Counted from the stretch's first letter, positions 1-7,128 are shown. The stretch: 15,593 bases of DNA from an uncultured Eubacteriales bacterium (GCA_934476545.1 CAKSOB010000028.1:1-15593), one strand, 5' to 3'. Made by a program: numbers and translations. The notes: a model not told the origin generated them from the sequence alone.

Positions 1-1
1 T

Positions 2-1405
2 GCCGTTGGCTTATCCGTAGGCTTTGTGGTATTTCCGTCGGTGCTGTTCTTGGCATACAGCAGCGCCTACAATATTCCGGACAATATGATGCCCTTCCAC
101 TGGGGATTGGCAGGCATTTGTACCGCAGTGGGCATTGTATGCATGGTAGGCGCAACACTCTTGGCCTGCTATAAGGAGCTACTCTCCAACCCTGCCACCC
201 TAATGCGCCCCAAGGCTCCGCCTGCCGGCAAGAAAATTTTGTTGGAGCGATGGACGGGTCTGTGGAAAAAAATCCCCTTTGCCATGAAGCTGACGCTGCG
301 AAACTTACTGCGATATAAAAAGCGGGCAGCCATGACCATCATCGGCATTGGCGGATGCACGGCACTGATGCTCACCGGATTTGGAATGCAGTATGGTATT
401 TCTTCTATCGTGGATAAACAGTACGATACGGTTATGCTGTACGATGCGGTGGTATCCTTAAAAGAAGGGATCTCCGAAACAGAAAAGCAGGACACCTTCC
501 AAGAGGTTCGACAGATCGACGGCGTAACCGAGCAAACCTTTGTAAAGATGGAGAACATCACCGTAGAAACCGGCAATCAAAAACCGGACACTGTATTACT
601 GGTGATGAAGAATACCGACTCCATGGACAGTTACATTAACCTCCACACGAGAGCGCAAAAAACACCGATCCAACTGACGGAGGAGGGTGTGGTGCTGAGC
701 GAAAAGCTGGCAAGAGTTTGCGACTTGAAGGTTGGCGATTCCATCACCCTTACCTTGAACCATAAAACCATTGAGGTTCCGGTGACAGCAATTTGCGAAA
801 ACTATGTGGCAAATTACGTCTTTATGACACCGAGTTTGTACGAAAAAACACTGGGCGATTTAAACTTTAACTGTATCTTGCTGAACACAAAGGGCGAGGA
901 GTATCAGAACAGCATCTCCACCAAACTGACGGAAAATGAATCCATTATGGGTGCTTCCTTTAGCAAGGACAACGCCGATAATTTCCGAAATGTTGTTAAA
1001 AATCTAAACAGCGTGGTGGTGGTAATCATCATTTCCGCAGGCGCACTGGCATTCATCGTTCTCTATAATCTGGTGAACATCAACGTGGCAGAGCGTACCC
1101 GCGAACTGGCAACCCTGAAGGTGCTTGGCTACAACGACCACGAAACCTCCTCTTATATTTATCGGGAGAACATCATTTGTACGGTGCTTGGTATTTTACT
1201 GGGACTGTTCGGCGGCATTTTCTTGGAGCAGTTCGTCATCCGCACTGCCGAGGTAGACGCTGCCATGTTCGCCCCGGAAATCCCCTTCTACTCCTTCCTC
1301 TTTGCCGGTGTGCTGACGCTGCTCTTTACCCTTGTGGTAAATGTGGCGCTGCACTTTAAACTGAAAAAGTTGGATATGGTAGAAAGTTTGAAATCTATCG
1401 AATAA
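2..1405 (+). CDS. ABC transporter permease, FtsX/MacB type (5' partial)
   Basis: This is the C-terminal 467 residues of an integral membrane ABC exporter subunit; the frame is open to the window edge, so the true start lies outside and GTG at 26 is only an internal codon. The first ~45 residues look like the end of a first FtsX membrane domain. A second domain follows: a membrane segment starting near RAAMTIIGIGG, an extracytoplasmic MacB-like region of about 200 residues, then three membrane segments. The first of these ends in the ERTRELATLKVLGY coupling motif typical of FtsX permeases. Such two-domain permeases are usually 700-1100 residues and work with an ATPase encoded next door (not in the window), exporting peptides, lipids or antimicrobials rather than importing. 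Substrate cannot be inferred. Stop TAA at 1403-1405, followed by a terminator 65 bases on. Family call is firm, role is not. Confidence 0.9.
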   Translation, partial: AVGLSVGFVVFPSVLFLAYSSAYNIPDNMMPFHWGLAGICTAVGIVCMVGATLLACYKELLSNPATLMRPKAPPAGKKILLERWTGLWKKIPFAMKLTLRNLLRYKKRAAMTIIGIGGCTALMLTGFGMQYGISSIVDKQYDTVMLYDAVVSLKEGISETEKQDTFQEVRQIDGVTEQTFVKMENITVETGNQKPDTVLLVMKNTDSMDSYINLHTRAQKTPIQLTEEGVVLSEKLARVCDLKVGDSITLTLNHKTIEVPVTAICENYVANYVFMTPSLYEKTLGDLNFNCILLNTKGEEYQNSISTKLTENESIMGASFSKDNADNFRNVVKNLNSVVVVIIISAGALAFIVLYNLVNINVAERTRELATLKVLGYNDHETSSYIYRENIICTVLGILLGLFGGIFLEQFVIRTAEVDAAMFAPEIPFYSFLFAGVLTLLFTLVVNVALHFKLKKLDMVESLKSIE

Positions 1406-1467
1406 GCAACATAAAAACATGCTGTGCAAAATGGCAACACCACATAAGGATATTTTGGTTTCGTGCC

Positions 1468-1506
1468 TAAACGGTGCAACTCAGAAATGGGTTGCGCCGT
1501 TTTTCT
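1468..1506 (+). terminator. Intrinsic terminator of the ABC permease gene
   Basis: An arm ACGGTGCAAC (1471-1480) and an arm GTTGCGCCGT (1491-1500) pair with one G-U, around a 10-base loop, and a run of T follows at 1500-1504. The A run before the stem extends the pairing. It lies 65 bases after the permease stop. On the other strand it falls at the end of the recombinase relic. Confidence 0.8.
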
Positions 1507-1840
1507 GATTATACGATAAAACGAAATTGCTGAGAAATTTTCGCAATTCTTCCATCATAGCAAGAATTTCTCGCTCAGTGGGAATATCAATCATGCCAAC
1601 AGCAGTGAAACTTTCACATAGCAATGACTGCTTGATTTATCGTTGTTATGAACTTCGATGCGTTCAGTAAAGGAATCCACAAGTGTTAGTGTAGGTTCTT
1701 TTATGTCTGTGATTTCACGCAGTGTTTCAACCAAAAGTCTTAAACCTGTAACTTTTTGGCTTGCTTCCTCTAAGGATTTTTCCTTGCTCAACTCCTTCTA
1801 AATAAATACTTTTGCTCACGCTCATAGGTTTGAAGCGCTT
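1481..1840 (-). pseudogene. Relic of large serine recombinase, C-terminal end (DUF4368-like)
   Basis: Three pieces in different frames together read as the end of a large serine recombinase of the kind carried by Clostridia transposons and integrative elements. From the 5' side: LQTYEREQK (about 1838-1810), then a frame with EELSKEKSLEEAS-like sequence and REITDIKEPTLTLVDSFTERI leading to a KSSSHCYVKV stretch (1791-1610), then a third frame with FTAVGMIDIPTEREILAMMEE (1609 to about 1540). The frame changes near 1795 and 1610 and the absence of any catalytic N-terminal domain show it is dead. The order IKEL-like, ERIEVH, FTAVGMIDIPTE matches the usual C-terminal end of these proteins as I know them. 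The last frame stops at 1481-1483. Everything upstream of 1840 has been lost. Confidence 0.7.
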
Positions 1841-1857
1841 CAGAAATTGAAAGAGTG

Positions 1858-1900
1858 AAAAAAAGCTGCCGAGGAAGTTGATCTCCTCAGCAGCTTTTTT
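1858..1900 (-). terminator. Intrinsic terminator of the lipoprotein operon
   Basis: A perfect AAAAAAGCTGC/GCAGCTTTTTT outer stem (1859-1869 with 1890-1900), a C/A mismatch, and an inner GAGGA/TCCTC stem (1871-1875, 1884-1888). It is symmetrical with A and T runs, so it can terminate in both directions. It lies 38 bases downstream of the DUF1254/DUF1214 gene on the - strand. Confidence 0.9.
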
Positions 1901-1937
1901 GGTCTATTGAAGGTTGGATTACAAAATAACTCTCCCT

Positions 1938-3317
1938 TTAGTCGATTGCCGTAATGGTTGGTGCGTTCCAAGTCTTGATCGCATCCATATCTGGAGTATA
2001 GATGCGCATGTACAGATGGAAGCCGCCATTGCTGACCGGAAGCCAGTTGGTCGTGTCTGCCGGCGCATCCTTCGACAGAAGCACATCAACAGAGCCATCG
2101 TCATTCTTCTTCAGCCCCGAACGGTCATTGATACAGTAGCGGTCGATTGGATTATCAATCAGGAAATCGTCGTCACCGTATGCGGTGATCGACCAAAAAC
2201 CGCCGTCAAGAACCTGCGGATAGCTCTCAAAGTGGAGCTTATAGGACTTTTCTCCCGTCAGGGGATTCCCATCGGCATCCTTCTCTGTCTTAGGATACAG
2301 CGCAACCTCCACAGTATTTGCCCCAAGCCCGGCAATCGCTACCAACGCACGGTAGGCATACTCCGTACCAAAATCTCCGATTGGCGCGCCGAAATAGCTC
2401 CACTGCCCCAACTGGTTCGAAAACCTCATGCCCTCTGCTGCCAGCTTCGGCCAAAGACCCTGAAGCATTTCCTTCCAGCTTGCCTGAATATCTCCGGTCA
2501 GAACAGACGTGTCAAATTCCATACCGGGCCCTACACCGACTGCCGCAAGCTTTTCCAGCACTTCCGCATCAGCGACGGACGGTGGGTTGCTCTCCATCAG
2601 CGCATTTGCCTTGCTGAAGAACGTGGCTGGATCCAGAGAAAGAACCTGATTGATAGGGACATAGTTGTTTTCTTCCTGATAACTCCCCTCCGGAGGCTGA
2701 TACGCTCCTCCGCTCAGATAGGCGGAAAGCGGCATAAGTTTCATTTCCGCCTGAATGGCATACACATTCGGAAGATCCGCCTCACCGGAAAGCACCGTTC
2801 TGGTAATGGACCACGCCATATCGGTAGGAACATCAATACGGGTCACATCCTCCGGCAGGTCGCCGTTCCAAGTTGAGCGTGTGATCGCATAGGCTCCGGC
2901 CCGATCAAGAACAGCAACCGTATTTGTCCATGCATCAAGCACCTGTACCTTGCAGAAGCGATCTGTTTCCGGGAGTACATAGACAATCGGCTCTTCGCTC
3001 AGGTCGTACCACACCTGTGAGTAGATGGTGTCCACATTAGGAGTTACCACATTTTTAAACTGCGCATTGGCCAGCGCTATGCCGTGCATGAACTGATTGA
3101 CAGGCGCTTTGCCAGGCACAGCTTCCACCGTATTTGTTGCGGAGGTCTTCGTTGCGTCCATTAGCACCAGCGGGAATGCGTAAGTGTAGGCCTCCTCGAT
3201 GGTTTCCCACACATCCACCTGTTGTTCAACGGACGAAGTTTCCTCCGGATCGGCGATCCCTGCACAACCGGACAACAGCATAACCATGCAGAGCAGCAGC
3301 ATTACGATTTTCTTCAT
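1938..3317 (-). CDS. DUF1254/DUF1214 domain lipoprotein
   Basis: Predicted surface lipoprotein of 459 residues. The N-terminus has two Lys, a hydrophobic run and a lipobox LLSGC with Cys18. The DUF1254 region runs from about residue 50 to 185 and includes TPNVDTIYS, close to the usual TPNNDTLYS of the family. The DUF1214 region covers about 330-450, with Gly-rich FWSITAY and NPIDRYCINDR stretches near the end. No catalytic activity is firmly assigned to this family. The start at 3317 is chosen because GGAGGAG lies 4-10 bases upstream and the signal peptide begins there; a longer frame to 3416 would overlap the preceding gene and add 33 charged residues. It sits 61 bases behind the alkylsulfatase with no terminator in the reading direction, so the two are probably one transcript and act on the same substrate outside the cell. 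Family call is strong, function is inference. Confidence 0.92.
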   Translation of the reverse strand: MKKIVMLLLCMVMLLSGCAGIADPEETSSVEQQVDVWETIEEAYTYAFPLVLMDATKTSATNTVEAVPGKAPVNQFMHGIALANAQFKNVVTPNVDTIYSQVWYDLSEEPIVYVLPETDRFCKVQVLDAWTNTVAVLDRAGAYAITRSTWNGDLPEDVTRIDVPTDMAWSITRTVLSGEADLPNVYAIQAEMKLMPLSAYLSGGAYQPPEGSYQEENNYVPINQVLSLDPATFFSKANALMESNPPSVADAEVLEKLAAVGVGPGMEFDTSVLTGDIQASWKEMLQGLWPKLAAEGMRFSNQLGQWSYFGAPIGDFGTEYAYRALVAIAGLGANTVEVALYPKTEKDADGNPLTGEKSYKLHFESYPQVLDGGFWSITAYGDDDFLIDNPIDRYCINDRSGLKKNDDGSVDVLLSKDAPADTTNWLPVSNGGFHLYMRIYTPDMDAIKTWNAPTITAID

Positions 3318-3378
3318 ATTCTTCTCCTCCTTATTTGGAATAATTTGATCGGCAGTCAGTTTTTTGCCGTTTTTTTCC

Positions 3379-5418
3379 TTACGGCTCAATAATATTGAAA
3401 TACAGGTCAAAGGCATTCATGCTGTCACAAAGCGTCTGGAATAACGCCGCATCGCCATTTTCAACTGTGATGAGCTTATCAATATTTTCCTGATTTCCGC
3501 TCGTTATAGCAAGGATTCCGATTCGTGGTGTGGAGATCGTCAGATCAGCCTCGTTCGAGAGCGCATCCTTATAGTACAGGAGTATCCCGTGGTGGATCTT
3601 TAACAGATAATCGTCACCATCCGTCAACTTGAGATTTATGGTGAAGGAACGATCCTGGAGCTTTTCCGTATCTAGGACAATGCCCATGTAATCCAGCATT
3701 GTTTGTGCGTCCATGCCCTGTGCGGTGGTGCCAACGCCGAGCTGAGCTGCCTTTGGGTACTGCTCGGTGCCGTTTCGCAGCTCAAAGGCTGCCGACAGGT
3801 AAGCGTTTCTCCATGCGCCGGACTCTGCCTGATACCCAAGCTGCTCCAAGGCATCTGCGCATAGGCAACGTGCTTCCCGATTTTCCGGATCAGCAAATAC
3901 CAGCGTATTCGTAATCTGTGCGACCCACTGATACTCTCCCTTTTCATAATCAGCGCGCGCCATTTCAAGCACCTTATCAGTGTCACCAAGATACTTCACA
4001 AGCTTTTTTGCATATTCGCTTGGCTCCAACTCGTCCAGATGGATCGGGTTTGCATCATACCAGCCCATGTATTTCTGATAGACCGCTTTGACATTATGCT
4101 TCAGCGTACCGTAATACTGCCGGGTATACCAAATCTTTTCTAAGTCCTCCGGCAGTTGGATCATGGAGGCAATCTCCGTGGAGGTGTAACCCTCGTTGAT
4201 GTACAGAAGAGTCTGATCGTGGATGAACTTATAGACGGCGGCCGTGTTGGTCAGGTATTCGCCGACGATCTCCTTGCCCCAATGCGGCCAATTGTGCGCC
4301 TGAAATACGACTTCGGCATCGGGGAACAGCGATTGTGACTCGGTGATGTAACGAGCCCAGCTGTTCGCATCTCGCACCTCTGCGCCACGCAGCGTATAGA
4401 GATTATGCATGGTTCCACTGCAGTTCTCAGCCATCCAAAGGGCTTTGCTGTCGGGAAAATAGGTGTTCATTTCGGCAGGAGATTCCGTTCCCGGCGTCTG
4501 TTGGAAGATAGCCCTCACGCCATCAATGGTCGTTTCAAAAATCGGTTCTGTGACCTCGTAGCTCGGCGCAATATAGCCAATACCGTTCTGCACTGAGGTC
4601 AATCCTATCCCCACCGAAAGACGTCCCTGCTCACCATAGGGAAGCATGGAGCCATACTGCAAGAATGCCCGTCGTTTCATTGCCGTGCCGACAAAGATAT
4701 TTTCCTTCATCACCGCATCCGCATAGCCCTTTGGCACAATGATTGCGGTCTTTCCGGATGCAATCTGCTTGTCAAGCGGCAGACTTCGATTCGCAACATC
4801 CTCGGGCGCAATTAGTCCTTCGATACCGCCATAGTGATCCACATGCGCATGGCTGACTACAACAGCCACGATCCGCGCATCGCCCATCTTAGAGCGGAAG
4901 AGCTTCAGTGCTTCCCCTGCGGTGTATTTGCTGCTCCCGCAGTCCATGATAATCCATCCGTGATCGCTGCGAACGAAGGTAATATTGGAAAGATCATAGC
5001 CGCGCACCTGATAGATCCCATCAGTGACCTCAAAAAGACCATATATGTGATTTAGCTGTGCATTCCGCCAAAGGCTGGGATTTGCGGTATCAGGCGCATC
5101 TTTGTCGAGAAAAGCATATGCGTCTTGCGTCCACACGGCTTTTCCGTTCTCGTCGTGGAGATCCAGCGTGTCCGGCGCAGCGAGAAACCCCCGTTTTGCA
5201 TTTTCAAGCTCCGCAGTATCCTCAAAGTCCAAAAGAGCGTATACCTGCTGGTTGGCATCAATTGTGTATTGGGTTGCCGGCTTAATCTCAGCATTTAACT
5301 CTGTGTTCGAGCCTGCGCTCACCGCAGCGTCGGTGCTTTTCTCCGGACTGCCGCAGGCCGTCAGCGCGGAAGCCATCATGACCGTTACAAGGAGCATACC
5401 GGCAATTCTCTTTTTCAT
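3379..5418 (-). CDS. Alkylsulfatase (SdsA1-type MBL hydrolase), lipoprotein
   Basis: A 679-residue metallo-beta-lactamase-fold sulfatase expected to hydrolyse alkyl sulfates to alcohol and sulfate using two zinc ions. Lipobox LTAC with Cys22 predicts membrane anchoring outside the cell. The metal site is complete: H190, H192, D194 and H195 in SHAHVDHYGG, E312 in TPGTES, E331 in AENCSGTMHN and H375 in AHNWPHWG. These correspond to the SdsA1 ligands with a steady offset. A helical dimerisation region follows (about 395-550), then an SCP2-like C-terminal domain (about 590-679), which in this family holds the alkyl chain. Length is normal. The start at 5418 is preferred over the ATG at 5424 because GGAGGG (5425-5430) then has a 6-base spacer. 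Relatives outside alkyl sulfates exist, so the natural substrate is open. First gene of a two-gene operon, with a divergent LytTR regulator. Confidence 0.93.
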   Translation of the reverse strand: MKKRIAGMLLVTVMMASALTACGSPEKSTDAAVSAGSNTELNAEIKPATQYTIDANQQVYALLDFEDTAELENAKRGFLAAPDTLDLHDENGKAVWTQDAYAFLDKDAPDTANPSLWRNAQLNHIYGLFEVTDGIYQVRGYDLSNITFVRSDHGWIIMDCGSSKYTAGEALKLFRSKMGDARIVAVVVSHAHVDHYGGIEGLIAPEDVANRSLPLDKQIASGKTAIIVPKGYADAVMKENIFVGTAMKRRAFLQYGSMLPYGEQGRLSVGIGLTSVQNGIGYIAPSYEVTEPIFETTIDGVRAIFQQTPGTESPAEMNTYFPDSKALWMAENCSGTMHNLYTLRGAEVRDANSWARYITESQSLFPDAEVVFQAHNWPHWGKEIVGEYLTNTAAVYKFIHDQTLLYINEGYTSTEIASMIQLPEDLEKIWYTRQYYGTLKHNVKAVYQKYMGWYDANPIHLDELEPSEYAKKLVKYLGDTDKVLEMARADYEKGEYQWVAQITNTLVFADPENREARCLCADALEQLGYQAESGAWRNAYLSAAFELRNGTEQYPKAAQLGVGTTAQGMDAQTMLDYMGIVLDTEKLQDRSFTINLKLTDGDDYLLKIHHGILLYYKDALSNEADLTISTPRIGILAITSGNQENIDKLITVENGDAALFQTLCDSMNAFDLYFNIIEP

Positions 5419-5503
5419 TTTCATCCCTCCGTAATTCAAAATGGTTTTCCCGTTAGGAAACCCTACTGGAAGCAAAGGGACTTCGCTTCTATCCTTTTCT
5501 GCC

Positions 5504-5509
5504 TTTATA
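5504..5509 (-). promoter_or_regulatory. Possible -10 of the sulfatase operon
   Basis: TATAAA on the - strand, about 85 bases before the sulfatase start. No good -35 hexamer lies at the normal distance, which fits a promoter that needs an activator. The direct repeat at 5551-5586 would be centred about 70 bases upstream of the start of transcription. Confidence 0.4.
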
Positions 5510-5550
5510 TTGTGTAGTCTAGCACTACTTTGTTCAGATTACAATATACC

Positions 5551-5586
5551 TTGCGTGAATAGCACGCCACATTGTATGAATAGCAC
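5551..5586. promoter_or_regulatory. Tandem 15-bp direct repeat, likely LytTR operator
   Basis: TTGCGTGAATAGCAC (5551-5565) and TTGTATGAATAGCAC (5572-5586) agree at 13 of 15 positions and start exactly 21 bp apart, two turns of the helix. LytTR proteins bind pairs of direct repeats with about this period. A third, shorter TAGCAC copy lies at 5520-5525. The pair sits between the divergent sulfatase and regulator genes, just upstream of the putative regulator -35. The repeat is seen directly; the identity of its binder is inferred. Confidence 0.6.
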
Positions 5587-5593
5587 ATTTTAC

Positions 5594-5622
5594 TTGCTCT
5601 GTAGTAAAAATTATGGTATTCT
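5594..5622 (+). promoter_or_regulatory. Possible promoter of the LytTR gene
   Basis: TTGCTC (5594-5599) and TATTCT (5617-5622) with a 17-bp spacer, 30 bases before the regulator start. Both hexamers are weak, and the -35 lies 8 bp from the direct repeat, which would suit autoregulation. Confidence 0.4.
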
Positions 5623-5652
5623 ACAAAAAAAGACAGATCGTGAGGGAACGCT

Positions 5653-6402
5653 ATGAGGTTCAAGAGTATTTCCGTCATTTCCAAACGCAGGCACATCAGC
5701 CTGCCGGTGGAGGACATTCTCTATATTCAACTAGTGGGTCGTCAGTCAGTTATCCATGTTTCCAGCGGTAGAACCTACGAAACCTATACCACCATAGACG
5801 AGCTGGCGCAGATGCTCGGCAGCAGCTTTATCCGCGCCGACCGCGCAACGCTGGTGTCCGCCAAGGGTATCCATACCATCGGGAAAGAGATCGAACTCAT
5901 CAACGGTGAAACGCTGAACTTCACCCATCGAAGAAGACGGGAGCTCAATGAGCAACTGCGCGCCGGACGGCGGCAGATTATTCAGGAACTGGCCGGGAGT
6001 GACGCCCCCACCACGCGAGAAGAATATCAGCGGCATTATGCCAGCTATGACAGCGCGCCCTTTGCGTTTACCGACATTGAAATGGTATTCAACGAGGAAC
6101 GCGCCGCTGTGGACTGGATTTTCCGCTACGGCAACGAGGCGCTGGCGGTACTGGAAAAAACGCCATTGGAGCAACTAATTGACCACTCCTTCAGCAGTAT
6201 TTTCCACAATATGGACGCCAAATGGCTGCGCTTCTACGAGCGTACAGCGCTGTTCGGTGAAACTTTGGAGATCGTGGATCACAGCCGGGAAATCGACACA
6301 AATCTGAAAATCATCTGCTTTCCCACCTTCAAGGGGCACTGTGGCTGTATCCTGTTCGATCGGGCGAAAATTCAGACGGTGCACAAGCATCCCGGGCCAT
6401 AA
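5653..6402 (+). CDS. LytTR DNA-binding regulator with PAS-like C-terminal region
   Basis: A 249-residue predicted transcription regulator. Residues 3-105 form a LytTR DNA-binding domain: KRRHISLPVEDILYIQ, then SSGRTYETYTTIDEL, FIRADRATLVSAKGI, and a basic FTHRRRREL end. Residues about 136-237 resemble a PAS sensor fold (AFTDIEMVFNEERAA ... GNEALAVLEKTPLEQLI ... ERTALFGETLEIV), so a ligand could be sensed directly without a partner kinase. No receiver domain is present, unlike AgrA or LytR response regulators, and the DNA-binding domain comes first. A weak GAGGGA ribosome site lies before ATG 5653. It is divergent from the sulfatase operon, whose regulator it most likely is, and is followed by a terminator at 6491. 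LytTR call is strong, PAS call moderate. Confidence 0.88.
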   Translation: MRFKSISVISKRRHISLPVEDILYIQLVGRQSVIHVSSGRTYETYTTIDELAQMLGSSFIRADRATLVSAKGIHTIGKEIELINGETLNFTHRRRRELNEQLRAGRRQIIQELAGSDAPTTREEYQRHYASYDSAPFAFTDIEMVFNEERAAVDWIFRYGNEALAVLEKTPLEQLIDHSFSSIFHNMDAKWLRFYERTALFGETLEIVDHSREIDTNLKIICFPTFKGHCGCILFDRAKIQTVHKHPGP

Positions 6403-6490
6403 CGAGGACGATGACAGCAGAGCATCCACAAGCACTGTGACATTGTCTGGAAGGGCTTTCCGCAGAAACCGCAATCCCCTTCGTAAAATA

Positions 6491-6520
6491 AAAAAAACCC
6501 GGCAAAGCCGGGGATTTTTC
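6491..6520 (+). terminator. Intrinsic terminator of the LytTR gene
   Basis: CCCGGC (6498-6503), loop AAA, GCCGGG (6507-6512), preceded by seven A and followed by GATTTTT. It lies 89 bases after the regulator stop; nothing coding is seen in between. Confidence 0.88.
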
Positions 6521-6602
6521 ATAGACGGGTATAAGCCTTTATTACAAACTACGCATCACGTTGCATTTGTACAATCTGACATCTGCGTAAAATTTCTACT
6601 TG

Positions 6603-6701
6603 CTATCCGTAAACGGATTTTTTAGAAATTTTCCTCGGTGCAAATACGATATGGTATTTGCATTTCCGTGTTGTATATGACAAACTGTTTTTGTCATTCA
6701 G
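6603..6701 (-). pseudogene. tnpA: tnpA N-terminal remnant, IS200-type transposase
   Basis: The 32 residues before the first stop read LNDKNSLSYTTRKCKYHIVF and then APRKISKKSVYG. This is the characteristic start of IS200 TnpA, normally MNDKNSL...KCKYHIVFAPKYRR, of a Y1 transposase of about 150 residues. The expected ATG has become CTG (6699-6701), APKYRR is altered, and TAG at 6603-6605 stops the frame. After the stop a faint match continues (EILRR, about 6590-6576). The HUH and catalytic Tyr parts are gone. A good ribosome site AAAAGGAGG remains at 6710-6718. Confidence 0.75.
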
Positions 6702-6800
6702 TTCTAAGACCTCCTTTTGGTGTAAAATAAGTTTGCAGTTGCCGGACCGCAAAAACACTAAAAGGAATTTTTTCCACATCATCGACTTTCGCCTTCTTTT

Positions 6801-6825
6801 GAACCACTCGCCTAGCGAGTGGTTT
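6801..6825. repeat. IS200 subterminal hairpin
   Basis: AACCACTCG (6802-6810) pairs perfectly with CGAGTGGTT (6816-6824), closed by C6811-G6815 around the loop CTA. It keeps its perfect pairing although the transposase is dead. In live elements such a hairpin is bound by TnpA as single-stranded DNA. On the + strand it is followed by TTTTCTTT, so it may now work as a terminator. Confidence 0.7.
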
Positions 6826-6834
6826 TCTTTATAC

Positions 6835-6870
6835 AAAAAGACTCTGACCTTTTACAGCCAAAGTCTTTTT
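6835..6870. repeat. Outer inverted repeat of the IS200 relic
   Basis: AAAAAGACT (6835-6843) pairs with AGTCTTTTT (6862-6870) around an 18-base loop. With T runs at both outer sides it could terminate transcription from either direction, including that of the small acidic protein gene reading in from 6971. Confidence 0.55.
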
Positions 6871-6970
6871 CATCTCTTTGCAACGCCCTATAAAGTTGTA
6901 CTCTTATCATTTTGAGTTACCGCCTTATGTGACATTAGCAAATTACACAGCCTGTTTTTTGTTTGGAAAA

Positions 6971-7090
6971 TTACTGGCGGATATAAATGCCCTGCTCCTC
7001 CAGATAGTCCTCCATTGCCTCAAATTCTTCTTCCACTCGCTCCAGTGCTTCTTCCTCTGTTTCGGTGGTTGGCTTTTTTGGATCTCCCAT
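6971..7090 (-). CDS. Small acidic protein, 39 residues, unknown function
   Basis: I do not recognise this protein. The frame runs from ATG at 7088-7090 to TAA at 6971-6973. It starts MGDPKKPTTETEEEALERVE and ends with DYLEEQGIYIRQ. The middle is rich in Glu and looks like one long amphipathic helix; there is no signal peptide or membrane segment. Support for it being real: an AAAGGCGG-like ribosome site 10 bases ahead, a near-consensus promoter (7129-7158), and a clean start-to-stop frame with biased third positions. It follows the carbonic anhydrase but is transcribed from its own promoter. A small regulatory or partner protein is possible, but nothing in the sequence shows a partner. Confidence 0.72.
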   Translation of the reverse strand: MGDPKKPTTETEEEALERVEEEFEAMEDYLEEQGIYIRQ

Positions 7091-7128
7091 TGTTACGCCG
7101 CCTTTCTACGTACAAATTTTACGCTTTC

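Larger units (their letters stand above)
6540..6872 (-). mobile_element. IS200/IS605-family element relic (left end)
   Basis: The end of an IS200-type element with the start of its transposase gene and its upstream hairpins; the rest has been deleted. On the - strand it begins with an inverted repeat AAAAAGACT/AGTCTTTTT (6835-6843 with 6862-6870), then a hairpin of GAACCACTCGC type (6802-6811 with 6815-6824, loop CTA), a long leader, a GGAGG site (6710-6716), and the tnpA start near 6701. IS200 elements use subterminal hairpins instead of inverted repeat ends. The outer boundary near 6872 and inner boundary near 6540 are estimates. Confidence 0.7.

Noticed and set aside
1914..2876. A 320-codon open frame on the + strand opposite the DUF1254/DUF1214 gene
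   Set aside because: It is Arg/Ile-rich with no recognisable domain, has no ribosome site, and lies wholly opposite a gene with a clear signal peptide and family match.
3318..3416. A 33-residue N-terminal extension of the DUF1254/DUF1214 protein
   Set aside because: It overlaps the sulfatase end, is highly charged and would bury the lipoprotein signal peptide.
5506..5548. TATATTGT ... ACAATATA inverted repeat as a second operator
   Set aside because: The 27-base gap and AT-rich arms that overlap the putative -10 make chance likely; the direct repeat is the stronger signal.
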